Below are positions 7,909-16,319 of a DNA stretch of 64,000 nt, one piece after another. Numbering within the stretch: position 1 is the first letter of the stretch; each line of letters opens with the position of its first letter. Under the pieces are notes generated by a model. It was not told where the DNA came from. It ran no database searches and was given only the letters and a program-made list of their open reading frames with translations. This DNA comes from Bradyrhizobium arachidis. GTDB taxonomy: Bacteria; Pseudomonadota; Alphaproteobacteria; Rhizobiales; Xanthobacteraceae. The translations under genes were made by a program, and so were the position numbers. The stretch spans positions 2,108,001 through 2,172,000 of the forward strand of contig NZ_CP077970.1 of assembly GCF_024758505.1 (NCBI RefSeq), written 5' to 3'.

Positions 7909-8959
7909 GCGCCTCGAGGATGAGGTTGAACGGCGTCTCAGCGGCGCGGCGGAAGCGGGTGAAGCCGCCCTGGCGCGCCACCTCGCGCAGTCTTGCTTCG
8001 CCGGCCTGGGCGCCAAGCGCGAGCCCGACCTCCTGGTCCAGCGAGGCCGGCGTGCAGACCATGGTCGATGCGGCGTAGTAGACACGTCCGACCGGGTTCA
8101 AATTGTCCTCCAGACGGTCCTTGGCGAACGGCTCGATCAGAAGGCAGGTGCCGTCATCAGCCAGAGTTGAGCGGGTGTGACGGAGCGCGCCAACGGGATC
8201 GCCCATGTCATGCAGACAATCGAAGAAGCACACGAGGTCATATCCATGCGCCGGGAAGGTCTTGGCGGAGTGGACGTCGAAATGCACCCGGCCCGACAGT
8301 CCGGTGTCGCTTGCCGCCTTGCGGGCGGCCTCGATCGACCCGTCGTGGTAGTCGAACCCGTAGAACGTCGAGTTGGGGAACGCCTCGGCCATCAGCCGCG
8401 TCGAGACGCCGTGACCGCAGCCGACGTCGGCAACGTTTGCGCCGTGCTTGAGCTTGTCGACGACGCCGTCGAGCGCCGGCAGCCATTCCTGGACCAGATA
8501 GTGCTTGTAGCTAGTGCGGAAGAAGCGCGCCGTCCCGCAGAACAGGCATTCGCTGCGCTTGTTCCAGCCCACACCCTTGCCGGTCTTGAAGGCGTCCGCG
8601 ATCTTGGGTTCGTCGAGGAACGTTGCCGAGACCAGGCTGCCGACGGCGCCAAGGAAAACCGGGCTGTCCTCGTCGGCCAGCGCCAGGATCTGCTCCGGCA
8701 GCATCGAGAATTTGCCGGATGCGCTGTCGTATTCGATATAGCCGGATGCCGCCTGTGCCGACAGCCATTCACGGATGTAGCGTTCGGCTGTGCCGGTCGC
8801 CCTGGCCAGGGCGGCGGAATCCATCGGGCCGCCTTGCGCAAGAGCCTTGTAGAGGCCGAGCTTGTCGCCGAGCAGCATCAGCGATGCGTTCATCGCTGCG
8901 CCCACATCGCCGATCATCTTTCCCATGAATGAATTGAGGCGGTCTTCGTTGACTTCCAT
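7901..8959 (-). CDS. Class I SAM-dependent methyltransferase with N-terminal winged-helix (Rv2258c-like)
   Basis: The 352-residue protein has a helical winged-helix N-terminus (residues ~15-95: LGLYKALAQGGPMDSAALA..., typical of O-methyltransferase dimerisation domains) and a Rossmann methyltransferase domain with motif I VADVGCGHGVSTRLM (~177), motif II FYGFDYHDGSIEAARK and a later CFFDCLHDMGDPV. ATG 8959 is chosen because GGAGGTACGTC precedes it exactly; an upstream extension lacks a ribosome site. It is the last gene on the strand carrying the bufferin genes, 69 nt after the DoxX gene, so it may belong to that operon. The substrate is unknown; either a small molecule or the bufferin peptide is possible. 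Confidence 0.82.
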   Translation of the reverse strand: MEVNEDRLNSFMGKMIGDVGAAMNASLMLLGDKLGLYKALAQGGPMDSAALARATGTAERYIREWLSAQAASGYIEYDSASGKFSMLPEQILALADEDSPVFLGAVGSLVSATFLDEPKIADAFKTGKGVGWNKRSECLFCGTARFFRTSYKHYLVQEWLPALDGVVDKLKHGANVADVGCGHGVSTRLMAEAFPNSTFYGFDYHDGSIEAARKAASDTGLSGRVHFDVHSAKTFPAHGYDLVCFFDCLHDMGDPVGALRHTRSTLADDGTCLLIEPFAKDRLEDNLNPVGRVYYAASTMVCTPASLDQEVGLALGAQAGEARLREVARQGGFTRFRRAAETPFNLILEARP

Positions 8960-9028
8960 GACGTACCTCCATTGTGTTCGGGTTGAACTTGAGGACTTCG
9001 CGCACGGACGGTCGCAGCTTACCACGCG

Positions 9029-9541
9029 CTATCTATCGGGATGCATCACAAACCTGCAAAGCAAGTGATCGAGCGAGATGCGGCCCGGTCCATAGGCCAT
9101 GATGCCGAGCGCCATCGCGGCCCAGGTGATGTGAACCGGCCAGCCGTCCGGCACCGTGAGCTCGACGATCGCAGTCATGAACAGGAGGCCGAGCGCAGCG
9201 AAGCGTGTGCCGAGGCCGAGGATCAGCAGGATCGGGAACATGATCTCGCCGCATCCTGACAGGAAAGCCATCAACGTCGGCACCGGGTAGTGATAGGGGC
9301 CGCCAGGCAGATGCAGCATGAACTCGTCGGTGAACAGCGTCACCGCGGTGTCGCTCAGCTTGAAGACCCCGGTCCATTTGAGGATGCCGGAGCGCCAGAA
9401 CGGCACGGCGAGTGCCAGGCGCAGCACAAGTTGCACCATCGACGGCGTCGCAATCGTCTGGACCAGATGATTGGCCTTGTCCACGAGAGCGCCGAACGAG
9501 GGTAGGGGGCCTGCGGTCGCAATGCGTTGTTCCGAGATCAT
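9029..9541 (-). CDS. DoxX family membrane protein (bufferin operon)
   Basis: The product has about 170 residues and four predicted membrane segments: VQLVLRLALAVPFWRSGILKW, a second around LMAFLSGCGEIMFPILLILG, then FAALGLLFMTAIVELTV and ITWAAMALGIMAYGPG. This is the DoxX pattern. ATG 9541 overlaps the stop of the upstream HvfC-like gene by 4 nt (ATGA), showing coupling. DoxX-type proteins recur as the fourth gene of bufferin loci, where they are thought to serve redox or membrane functions; the biochemical role here is inferred only from context. Confidence 0.85.
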   Translation of the reverse strand: MISEQRIATAGPLPSFGALVDKANHLVQTIATPSMVQLVLRLALAVPFWRSGILKWTGVFKLSDTAVTLFTDEFMLHLPGGPYHYPVPTLMAFLSGCGEIMFPILLILGLGTRFAALGLLFMTAIVELTVPDGWPVHITWAAMALGIMAYGPGRISLDHLLCRFVMHPDR

Positions 9542-10320
9542 CTTGCGTCTCCAGACGTCAGCGATGTGATGGCGCCCGCCTTGAACAGGCCGGCGATGTT
9601 GGTGGCGAGATCGAAACTGGGTGAGTCGTCCAGTGCCGCCGCGGCAGCTTCCGCCAGCATGCATCCCGAGATCAGGCAGGTCAGGAACATCGCCCCGCCC
9701 GGCGGCAACAGTTGCACCACGACATCGGCGTCCGGCCGCGTGATCAGCGCATCCTCCGGCACCGATGCGTCGATGGAGCCTGCGGTCTCTATGCCGCGGT
9801 TGGCTGCAAAGATCGTCACCGCTGCGAAGGACGACCGCACCACGCGCGTTGCCGGATGCACGGTGAAGACGAGACTGGTCAGGCGATCCGGCGCAACCGT
9901 AGCTAGCGCGGTCGGCGACAGCGGCATGCTGTCCGCGGCGTGATAGGCATCGAGCCAGGCTCGCTCGATCCGCGCAACGTCTGCGAGCCAGGGCAGCGAT
10001 CGCGCATGTTCATAGCGGGCGATGAAGCCGGGAAAATCGCGGCCGTACTCGAACAGCAGCGGCGACGTTGGCGGCGCCTCGCGGATATGGAAGCGCGCCA
10101 TGGCGCGGAAGAAATCCGCACCCGTCAGGCGCTGCACCGCCGGGTAGATCGCAGCGAGCGCGTCGATCAGGCTCACCGTGACGTTGTTGCGATAGACGTT
10201 GTAGCATTTTGCGGCCGACTTGCCGCGCGGCCCGGTCACGATGCCGGGAACCTGGCTGACGGGATCGAGCAAGGCCGGCGCGAAGGCCGCCGCGTAGGAG
10301 GCATGCGGTTCAGGCTGCAT
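9538..10320 (-). CDS. bufC: BufC/HvfC-type partner protein (DUF2063)
   Basis: The 260-residue protein starts with the DUF2063 signature: [11 protein letters not shown], then [22 protein letters not shown] and [20 protein letters not shown]. These partners act with DUF692/MNIO enzymes and are thought to recognise the precursor peptide. ATG 10320 has GGAGG upstream and lies 11 nt inside the end of the bufB gene; the 3' end overlaps the DoxX start. Gene order bufA-bufB-bufC is preserved. Assignment by family and context is strong. Confidence 0.88.
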   Translation of the reverse strand: MQPEPHASYAAAFAPALLDPVSQVPGIVTGPRGKSAAKCYNVYRNNVTVSLIDALAAIYPAVQRLTGADFFRAMARFHIREAPPTSPLLFEYGRDFPGFIARYEHARSLPWLADVARIERAWLDAYHAADSMPLSPTALATVAPDRLTSLVFTVHPATRVVRSSFAAVTIFAANRGIETAGSIDASVPEDALITRPDADVVVQLLPPGGAMFLTCLISGCMLAEAAAAALDDSPSFDLATNIAGLFKAGAITSLTSGDAR

Positions 10321-11215
10321 GACGCATCCTCCGGACGTGACGATCGAGGATCGCCTGTGCCGCCGCGGCCTCGGCCTTCAGCACCGGCCAATCTGGGATG
10401 TTGCTGTCCCATTCGATTAGCGTCGGAACGGGGCCGCGGCGCGCGATGACGATCTCGAACAGTTTCCAGACGGCATCCGCGACTGGGCCATCATGGCTGT
10501 CGATCAACAGCTTCTCGCCGTCGCCATCGCTCTGCTCGGTGTGGCCGGCGAGATGGATCTGGCCGACATCAGCCAGCGGGAAGTCGGCGAGGTATTGCAG
10601 CGCCGAGAACCCGTGATTGGCCGCGGAGACGAAGACGTTGTTGATGTCGAGCAACAGGCGGCAGCCGGTCCGCTCGGCGACAGTGCGGATGAAGTCGGTC
10701 TCGCACATCGTGGACTCGCGGAACGCTACATAGGTCGAGGGGTTTTCCAGCAGGATCGGCCGGCGGATCGCCTCCTGCACCTCGTCGATGTGATCGCAGA
10801 CGCGCGCGAGCGTCACCTTGGTGTAGGGCAGCGGCAGAAGATCGTTGAAGAAGCTGGTCTCGTGCGTCGACCAGGCTAGGTGCTCGGACACCAGTGCCGG
10901 CTGATAGCGCGCGACGAGGCCGCGGAAGCGCGCCAGATGCGCGCGGTCGAGCGGGGCAGGTCCCCCGATCGACATGCAGACGCCGTGTAGCGAGAGCGGA
11001 TGATCGCGGCGCAATCGTTCCAGCATCCGATGCGGCGGTCCGCCCGCGCCCATGTAGTTCTCGGCATGAACCTCGAAGAAGCCACGCTGCGGACCTTCTT
11101 CGAGAATTGCGGTGAGATGCTCGGGCTTGAAGCTCGTCCCGGCGACACCGCCGACAGGAAACGAAAAGCGGAGGGGAATGGCCGCAGACGTCCGGGGCCA
11201 GATCGCTGCGTCCAT
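10310..11215 (-). CDS. bufB: DUF692/MNIO multinuclear iron oxidase, bufferin maturase
   Basis: The 301-residue TIM-barrel protein shows the metal-ligand set of the DUF692 (MNIO) family: His in [12 protein letters not shown], Glu/His in VSEHLAWS, Glu-Asn in LLENPSTY, Asp-Asn and His in [21 protein letters not shown], the Asp-His in DSHDGPV and Glu in LIEWDSNIP. MNIOs oxidatively modify cysteines of small precursor peptides; in bufferins this yields copper-binding thiooxazoles. ATG 11215 follows GGAGGAGCGAC. It lies 40 nt downstream of the four-cysteine precursor gene, which is its likely substrate. Confidence 0.92.
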   Translation of the reverse strand: MDAAIWPRTSAAIPLRFSFPVGGVAGTSFKPEHLTAILEEGPQRGFFEVHAENYMGAGGPPHRMLERLRRDHPLSLHGVCMSIGGPAPLDRAHLARFRGLVARYQPALVSEHLAWSTHETSFFNDLLPLPYTKVTLARVCDHIDEVQEAIRRPILLENPSTYVAFRESTMCETDFIRTVAERTGCRLLLDINNVFVSAANHGFSALQYLADFPLADVGQIHLAGHTEQSDGDGEKLLIDSHDGPVADAVWKLFEIVIARRGPVPTLIEWDSNIPDWPVLKAEAAAAQAILDRHVRRMRHAA

Positions 11216-11255
11216 GTCGCTCCTCCGCGCTTGCTGTTGCGATGCGGCGTTCGCC

Positions 11256-11561
11256 TTAGACCGGCTTCAGCGAGCCCTTCTTGCCGCCGGGCAGCTCGAT
11301 GTTGGTGCAGGTGCCGCCCTGGACGAACTTCCACGCGTTGCCCTGGAAATCGACGGTCGAGGTGCCCTGGCAGGTGGTGCCCGGTCCGGCCGCGCAATCG
11401 TTCTGGCCCTTCAGCGCGACGCCAAAGCATTTCTCCTTCTTGGCGGCGACGGCGGCTTCTGCCTCGGCCTTGGTCAGGGGGCCGGCGACGGCCAGGGTTG
11501 CGAGCGCGGTCGAGACGGCGCCGGCGAGGACGAGCGAGCTGATGGTGGTTTTGGCAGACAT
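11256..11561 (-). CDS. bufA: Bufferin-type RiPP precursor (DUF2282, BufA1-like), secreted, four cysteines
   Basis: The 101-residue protein starts at ATG 11561 behind AGGAGAAATCTC. A signal peptide covers about 27 residues (…LATLAVAGP). The mature part has four cysteines at 45, 56, 64 and 85 in the contexts [25 protein letters not shown] and QGGTCTNIE, with the conserved stretch [13 protein letters not shown]. This matches DUF2282 bufferins, which are exported and bind copper after MNIO modification. It is followed immediately by bufB and bufC. Modification of particular cysteines is inferred from the family. Confidence 0.9.
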   Translation of the reverse strand: MSAKTTISSLVLAGAVSTALATLAVAGPLTKAEAEAAVAAKKEKCFGVALKGQNDCAAGPGTTCQGTSTVDFQGNAWKFVQGGTCTNIELPGGKKGSLKPV

Positions 11562-11603
11562 GAGATTTCTCCTCTTGGATGGGGCGATGGGCCCACTGTC
11601 TCG

Positions 11604-11629
11604 TTCGTCCCCGCCGCAGCCGCCGTTAC
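11604..11629 (-). promoter_or_regulatory. Candidate ECF SigF-type promoter of the buf operon
   Basis: Read on the minus strand, GTAACG (11629-11624) is followed by exactly 16 nt and then CGAA (11607-11604), about 42 nt before the bufA start. From memory, the SigF consensus of Caulobacter is GTAACC-N16-CGAA, and bufferin genes there belong to that copper-responsive regulon. Five of six -35 bases, the spacing and the full -10 agree. Confidence 0.62.
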
Positions 11630-11858
11630 CGGATAAACCGCTCACGAGTTGGTGAGACCGTTGGGTGACGCGCACGACGCCGTGCGCTTGGGGCCGGATT
11701 AGCTGATAGCCGGGGCGATAATTCCAATGCCTTGTCCCTATGGAGACGTTAGCCGGCGGGCATTGGCCTCAGGCTTGGGTCCTTGCGAGACGTAACGAAC
11801 GGCTGCGAGCCTGCGTAAGGAGGTACCAGTCGGCCCCGCCAACCCGTCGGATCAAGCC

Positions 11859-13955
11859 ATGAATGCCAACCCCGGACGCGCGACATCAGGCCCGGCCCTG
11901 CGGCGGTTGACGGTCAGCATCCGCCTTGCGGTCTCCGCGCTGGTCCTGATCGCGATCCTTTTGACCGCGGCACTGTCCAGCCTTCTGTGGTGGCGCACGG
12001 CGGAGGCGACAAGCCGGCAACTCGCCTCGACCATCAACGAGCAGATCGTTGCCGCCGTCCGCAAGGAGGTCGCCGCGATCGTCGACGAAGCGCGCGCGGC
12101 GCACACTGCCATCCGCACCCTGTTCCTGCAAAACGTGCTCGACACCCGCGAAGCCGACAAGCGCGAATTCGTGTTCCTGTCGCAACTGCAATCGCAGGCC
12201 ACGATCTCCTGGGTCGCGTTCGGCTGGCCGGATGGTGCGTTCTTCGCGGCCCACAAGCTCGGCGACCGCCGCATGGAGATGATGGAGATCTCGCTCACCG
12301 ATCATGCCGGCGAGCGTCGCGTCGACGAATATGACGTGCTGCCCGGCGACATCGAATTCGCCAACCGCCGCTTCGATCCGACCGATTTTCACGTTGCTGA
12401 CCGCCTTTGGTTCAAGACCGGCATCAAGGCCGAGGAGCCCGAATGGTTCAAGGTGACGGACCATCCGATCGGGGAACGCCCGTCGATCGCCTTCGCTGGT
12501 CCCATCGACGTCTATCAGGAGCGGCAGGGCGTCCTCGCCATCATCATCGAATATACCCGCCTGGCGCGCTTCCTCGCCCAGCTCGAGGTCGGGCGCACCG
12601 GAACGGCCTTCATCTTCGACGGCAGCGGCGAGCTCGTCGCGGCGCCCGACAAGGAGGCCGACGAGCTGCACCCCGCGCGCGGCGATCAGACGCTGCTACC
12701 GCTGGCGAAAATGGCGCTGGCCAAGGCGGGGACCAATGGCGAGGCCTGGCGCAGCCGGCTCACCTCCGGCGGCGAGGCCTATGAAGTCGCGCTCACACCG
12801 CTGTCGTTTCCCGGCTGGCGGCTTGCGACGGTCATTCCCGAGGCCGAGTTTCTCGGCCCCGTCGAGACCACGCTGCGGCGCCTGATCATCGGCCTCGCCA
12901 TCGGCGCAGTGCTTGCGGCGCTGGCGTCTGCGCTGCTCGCGCGCACGGTGATCGCCACACCGCTCTCTCGCGTCGTCGGCGAGATCCGCCATGTCGAGAC
13001 CTTTGCGCTGGAGCAGGTGCGTCGTCATCCCTCGCGCCTGAAAGAGATCGCGAGCCTGTCGGGCGCCATCGCCGAGATGGCGGCGGGCCTCTCCGCGTTC
13101 CGGAAATTCATCCCGGCCGATCTCGTCCGCGCGCTGCTGCGCCAGGGCGTCGAGGCAAAGCCGGGCGGTGCGATCCAGGAATTGAGCGTGATGTTCGTCG
13201 ACGTCGCCGGCTTCACCGGCCTCTCCGAGCGCATGGGCGACCGTGTCGTGCCGCTGCTGTCGCGCTATCTCGACCTCGCCTCGGAGGTCGTCGTCGCCAA
13301 TGGCGGCACCATCGACAAGTTCATCGGCGACGCCGTGATGGCGTTTTGGGGCGCACCGCAGGCCCAAGCCGATCATGCCGCGCGCTGTTGCCGCGCCGCG
13401 CTCGGCATTGCGCGCGCCATCGCCGACTCCGGCCTCGTCGACGACCTCGGCCATCCCCTCAAGATTCGCATCGGCATCAATTCCGGCCGCATGCTGGTCG
13501 GCAATATCGGGTCCGAGCTGCGGCTCAACTACACCGTGATCGGCGACGCCGTGAACGTGGCGAGCCGCCTGGAGAGCGCCAACAAGAGCTATGGTACGCA
13601 AATCCTGATCGGCGAGGCCACCGAGCGCGCCGCGCGCGGCGCCATCGTCACGCGCGAAATCGACAGCATCGCGGTCTACGGCCGCGAGGAGGGCATCGCC
13701 GTCCATGAACTGATCGGCCTTGCCGGCGAAGCAGGCGCCGAGCGCGACGCAGCAAGCTGGATTGCGCGTTATGAGCAGGGCCTGGCGCGGTATCGCGCGC
13801 GCGATTTCGAAGCTGGGATCACCGACTTTGCTGCGGTGCTGGAGGCGCGCGCCGATGACCGCCCGGCCGCCCTCATGCGCGACCGTTGCAGTGACTTGTT
13901 GCAGCACGGCATCGACGCCACATGGCGGCCGGTTGCCGCACTCACCTCGAAATAG
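11859..13955 (+). CDS. Membrane adenylate/guanylate cyclase with periplasmic sensor domain
   Basis: The 698-residue protein has a first membrane helix at ~25-45 (LAVSALVLIAILLTAALSSLL), a ~290-residue periplasmic sensor of Cache type (WVAFGWPDGAFFAA, GRTGTAFIFDGSGELVAAPD), a second helix at ~343-365 (LIIGLAIGAVLAALASALLA), a HAMP-like linker, and a class III cyclase domain from ~445. That domain shows MFVDVAGFTGLSERM, KFIGDAVMAFWGAP and GDAVNVASRLESANK, so both metal Asp residues and the Asn/Arg transition-state residues are present. It probably converts an external signal into cAMP. It is divergent from the buf operon. A ribosome site AAGGAGG lies ~33 nt upstream, unusually far, but no other in-frame start exists. 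Confidence 0.9.
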   Translation: MNANPGRATSGPALRRLTVSIRLAVSALVLIAILLTAALSSLLWWRTAEATSRQLASTINEQIVAAVRKEVAAIVDEARAAHTAIRTLFLQNVLDTREADKREFVFLSQLQSQATISWVAFGWPDGAFFAAHKLGDRRMEMMEISLTDHAGERRVDEYDVLPGDIEFANRRFDPTDFHVADRLWFKTGIKAEEPEWFKVTDHPIGERPSIAFAGPIDVYQERQGVLAIIIEYTRLARFLAQLEVGRTGTAFIFDGSGELVAAPDKEADELHPARGDQTLLPLAKMALAKAGTNGEAWRSRLTSGGEAYEVALTPLSFPGWRLATVIPEAEFLGPVETTLRRLIIGLAIGAVLAALASALLARTVIATPLSRVVGEIRHVETFALEQVRRHPSRLKEIASLSGAIAEMAAGLSAFRKFIPADLVRALLRQGVEAKPGGAIQELSVMFVDVAGFTGLSERMGDRVVPLLSRYLDLASEVVVANGGTIDKFIGDAVMAFWGAPQAQADHAARCCRAALGIARAIADSGLVDDLGHPLKIRIGINSGRMLVGNIGSELRLNYTVIGDAVNVASRLESANKSYGTQILIGEATERAARGAIVTREIDSIAVYGREEGIAVHELIGLAGEAGAERDAASWIARYEQGLARYRARDFEAGITDFAAVLEARADDRPAALMRDRCSDLLQHGIDATWRPVAALTSK

Positions 13956-14129
13956 GCCGCGGGCATTGCGATCACGCCGGTGCTCGCGCATAGTTTATCG
14001 GATTTGACCGACGATGTCGTCGCAGTCGGCCTGCGCGGCGAGCAGGACGCGCCGAGCGATGGTATGATTCTCTTGTACGTTGCCCTTAAATTCCATTGAG
14101 CCGTTTGGAGTTCGTTTCGGAGATTTTTC

Positions 14130-15275
14130 ATGAAGCGATGGGGTCGGCGTCTCGGACAGGGCGCGCTGCTGCTCGCGACCTGGGGCGTGATCTTCGAGGT
14201 CGGCCTGCGGCTCCAGCAATATTTCGGTCCGCTCGACGATCTCGAAATGGAGAGCGTGAGTCTCAATTGGGAATCCGACGTCCTCAATCACAAGCCGGCA
14301 CCGGAAAAGCAGAACCTGTGCGTCTACGGCGATCTCACCGGCTTCAGCTATGACAGACAATTTGATGCGAATGGCATCAGGGTCATCGACGACAAGGCGT
14401 TGCTGGCCGGGTGCCGCAAACCTATGTCGGTCCTGTTCATGGGCGATTCCTTCATGGAGGGCTATGACGACGAGAACACGCTGCCCTACCAGGTCGCAAA
14501 ATATTTCCGGAAGGAGCGCGACATCTGCCTGAAGACCCACAACGCCGGCTACACGTCCTATTCGCCGTCCATCTTCATCCCGCAGGCCAAGAAGCTGCTG
14601 CCGATCGTGCGCCCCGACTATATCGTGGTCGATGTCGACGAGACCGACCTCTATGACGACTTCGCGCGCTATCGCAAACTGATCGTCCGCAACGAGCGCG
14701 GCCAGAATGTCGGCGTCAAGGCCTCGCCGATCGGACACGCATGCAGTGTCGGCCTGATGGAGGCGCGTGCGCATCCGCTGTATCTCCAGCGGTTTGCGGC
14801 GAAGGCGTGGCTGTCGCTTGTCCACATGCCCGCGGTGACCAAAAAATACCGGTCGGACGACGATCTCGCCTTGTTCGGCTATTCGAGCGACCAAGGTACG
14901 AATCTCGAGCAGAAATACGCAGTGCCGCTTGCGACGTTCCGGCACAACCTTCAGGAACTGGCCGACATATTGAAGGGCTACACCGGCGACGGCAGCCGGG
15001 TGTTGTTCATCTTCCATCCGCATCTCGAGAATCTGCAACCGGATGCCGACGGCCGCGTCTGGAACGATCTCGTCTCCTCCACGGTGCGCGCGATGTGCGC
15101 CGACAACGGCTTTCTGTTCTTCAATGCGACTGCGACACTGAAGCAGCGGTTCGGCGGCAAGCCGGAGGAGTATTATTGGCCGGGTGACATGCACTTCAGC
15201 TTCGAGGGCCTGGAGGAATACTCGAGCGCGGTCGCCGCTTTCATGGCATCGGAGATGATCAAGCCGCACGATTGA
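14130..15275 (+). CDS. SGNH/GDSL-like hydrolase, membrane-anchored or exported
   Basis: The 381-residue protein has an N-terminal hydrophobic segment (~9-27, GQGALLLATWGVIFEVGL) acting as signal or anchor. The SGNH nucleophile block is SVLFMGDSFMEGYDDE (~100-115) and the catalytic Asp-His pair is in WPGDMHFSFEG near the C-terminus. Proteins of this kind act as esterases or O-acyltransferases on surface carbohydrates. The substrate is not evident here. It stands alone, with no operon partner within 100 nt. Confidence 0.72.
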   Translation: MKRWGRRLGQGALLLATWGVIFEVGLRLQQYFGPLDDLEMESVSLNWESDVLNHKPAPEKQNLCVYGDLTGFSYDRQFDANGIRVIDDKALLAGCRKPMSVLFMGDSFMEGYDDENTLPYQVAKYFRKERDICLKTHNAGYTSYSPSIFIPQAKKLLPIVRPDYIVVDVDETDLYDDFARYRKLIVRNERGQNVGVKASPIGHACSVGLMEARAHPLYLQRFAAKAWLSLVHMPAVTKKYRSDDDLALFGYSSDQGTNLEQKYAVPLATFRHNLQELADILKGYTGDGSRVLFIFHPHLENLQPDADGRVWNDLVSSTVRAMCADNGFLFFNATATLKQRFGGKPEEYYWPGDMHFSFEGLEEYSSAVAAFMASEMIKPHD

Positions 15276-15387
15276 ACCGGCCGTCGCGTGCGACGGCCTG
15301 ACAGGGAACCAAGAGCCTGACCGTCATTTATCCCGGCTTGATGTCGGGGTATTCACCTTCCGGGGTCGACATGAATGGAGCACGACA

Positions 15388-15648
15388 ATGCGAACGACAC
15401 TGCGAACGACACTGCTGGCGGTACTGATCCTTCTGGGAGCCGCGTCCGCTGCAAGGGCGGAGATTGATTACCCCTGGTGCGTCTATGGCGGACAGCTCGG
15501 CGCCGCCGGCGACTGCATGTACTCGACCAGGGAGCAATGCCTGGCATCGGCCTCCGGCCGATCGAATGTCTATTGCGATATCAACCGGCGCCTGAAGTTC
15601 CAGCAGCAGGCTGTGCCTCAGGGCAGGAGCAAGCAGCAGGTCCGCTGA
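15388..15648 (+). CDS. Small secreted DUF3551-type protein
   Basis: The 86-residue protein has a clear signal peptide (MRTTLRTTLLAVLILLGAASAARA) followed by the typical DUF3551 pattern: YPWCVYGGQ, CMYSTREQCLASASGRS and YC, with four cysteines in the mature part. The family is common in Bradyrhizobium and of unknown function; it is presumably periplasmic and disulfide-bonded. Confidence 0.82.
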   Translation: MRTTLRTTLLAVLILLGAASAARAEIDYPWCVYGGQLGAAGDCMYSTREQCLASASGRSNVYCDINRRLKFQQQAVPQGRSKQQVR

Positions 15649-15677
15649 TTCGCGCGGGCGATTGTGTGCGATGTCGC

Positions 15678-15704
15678 GGGTTGAGCAGCAAAACTGCTCA
15701 GCCC
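15678..15704. terminator. Hairpin downstream of the DUF3551 gene
   Basis: GGGTTGAGCAG (15678-15688) can pair with CTGCTCAGCCC (15694-15704) around CAAAA, an 11-bp stem with one G-T pair. It lies 30 nt after the stop. There is no T tract on the plus strand; on the minus strand the loop reads TTTTG. It probably terminates one or both convergent transcripts. Confidence 0.4.
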
Positions 15705-15847
15705 GAAACCCTCGAGCGCTGCATGATCGCGTCGGTGCAGCCCGAGGCCTTGAACATCTCGTAACGGTGGCGACAGATCAGCTCGAGATCGGCCGCACAT
15801 CCCCGTCGATGCGTCGCGATTCCACCTGCGGACGACGTCGCTTTCAC
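15698..15847 (-). CDS. Possible small protein (49 residues), function unknown
   Basis: A GTG-initiated frame on the minus strand has a natural-looking composition: a helical segment ADLELICRHRYEMFKASGCTD and a C-terminal IMQRSRVSG. GGATGGCGGA lies just upstream of the GTG. It is convergent with the DUF3551 gene and its stop lies inside the hairpin between them. No family is recognised; the call rests on composition only and it could be a gene remnant. Confidence 0.3.
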   Translation of the reverse strand: MKATSSAGGIATHRRGCAADLELICRHRYEMFKASGCTDAIMQRSRVSG

Positions 15848-16319
15848 AGGTCATCCGCCATCCTGTTGAATCCTGCGATGCTGCGACCCGGATGGCACCG
15901 GCCGCTGCCGATTGCTCAATTGGCCCCCCCCTAAACGTTCAGTAAATCGAATTAATAAACATACGGTTGGCGGTTGATGCCGCTGCTCGTGTACTGGCCG
16001 CCGCGCTCGCCAGATGTGCGATGCACAAGAATAGCAGCGCGTACGCAGCCTAAAGAATCTTTGCGCGGCCACCGAAAATCCCGCTTGACGATCCCCAAAA
16101 TTCAGTAATACGTTTAGTACTACAAGAAAACTAAACATCACGCATCGAGCCGATGTGTGGGAGGAGCCCAAAACCCGTCCGGGGATCAGCTTTCCCGGCG
16201 CCGGTCTGTCTCGTTCTCCACCCATCGCTCCTCGAACTCGGTTTCAGGGTCTTGGCGTCGCTCCAAAAAAATGGGCGCGCGCCTGCGGGTCAGGTGTCTC
16301 AACGAGAGAGGAAACAGAT
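15848..16319 (+). promoter_or_regulatory. Promoter and repeated operator-like motifs before the ABC/DHA-kinase operon
   Basis: No convincing gene is present in this stretch. TTGACG (16085-16090) and TAATAC (16106-16111) form a possible -35/-10 with short spacing. An inverted repeat GTTTAGT (16112-16118) and ACTAAAC (16130-16136), 11 nt apart, overlies the -10/+1 region. Related half-sites are GTTCAGT (15937-15943) and ATTCAGT (16100-16106). The arrangement looks like a repressor or activator region; the same half-site recurs before the chemoreceptor gene at 26809. Confidence 0.5.

Noticed and set aside
16155..16319. N-terminal extension of the sugar-binding protein
   Set aside because: The upstream in-frame sequence would bury the signal peptide and covers the leader region; ATG 16320 has a good ribosome site.
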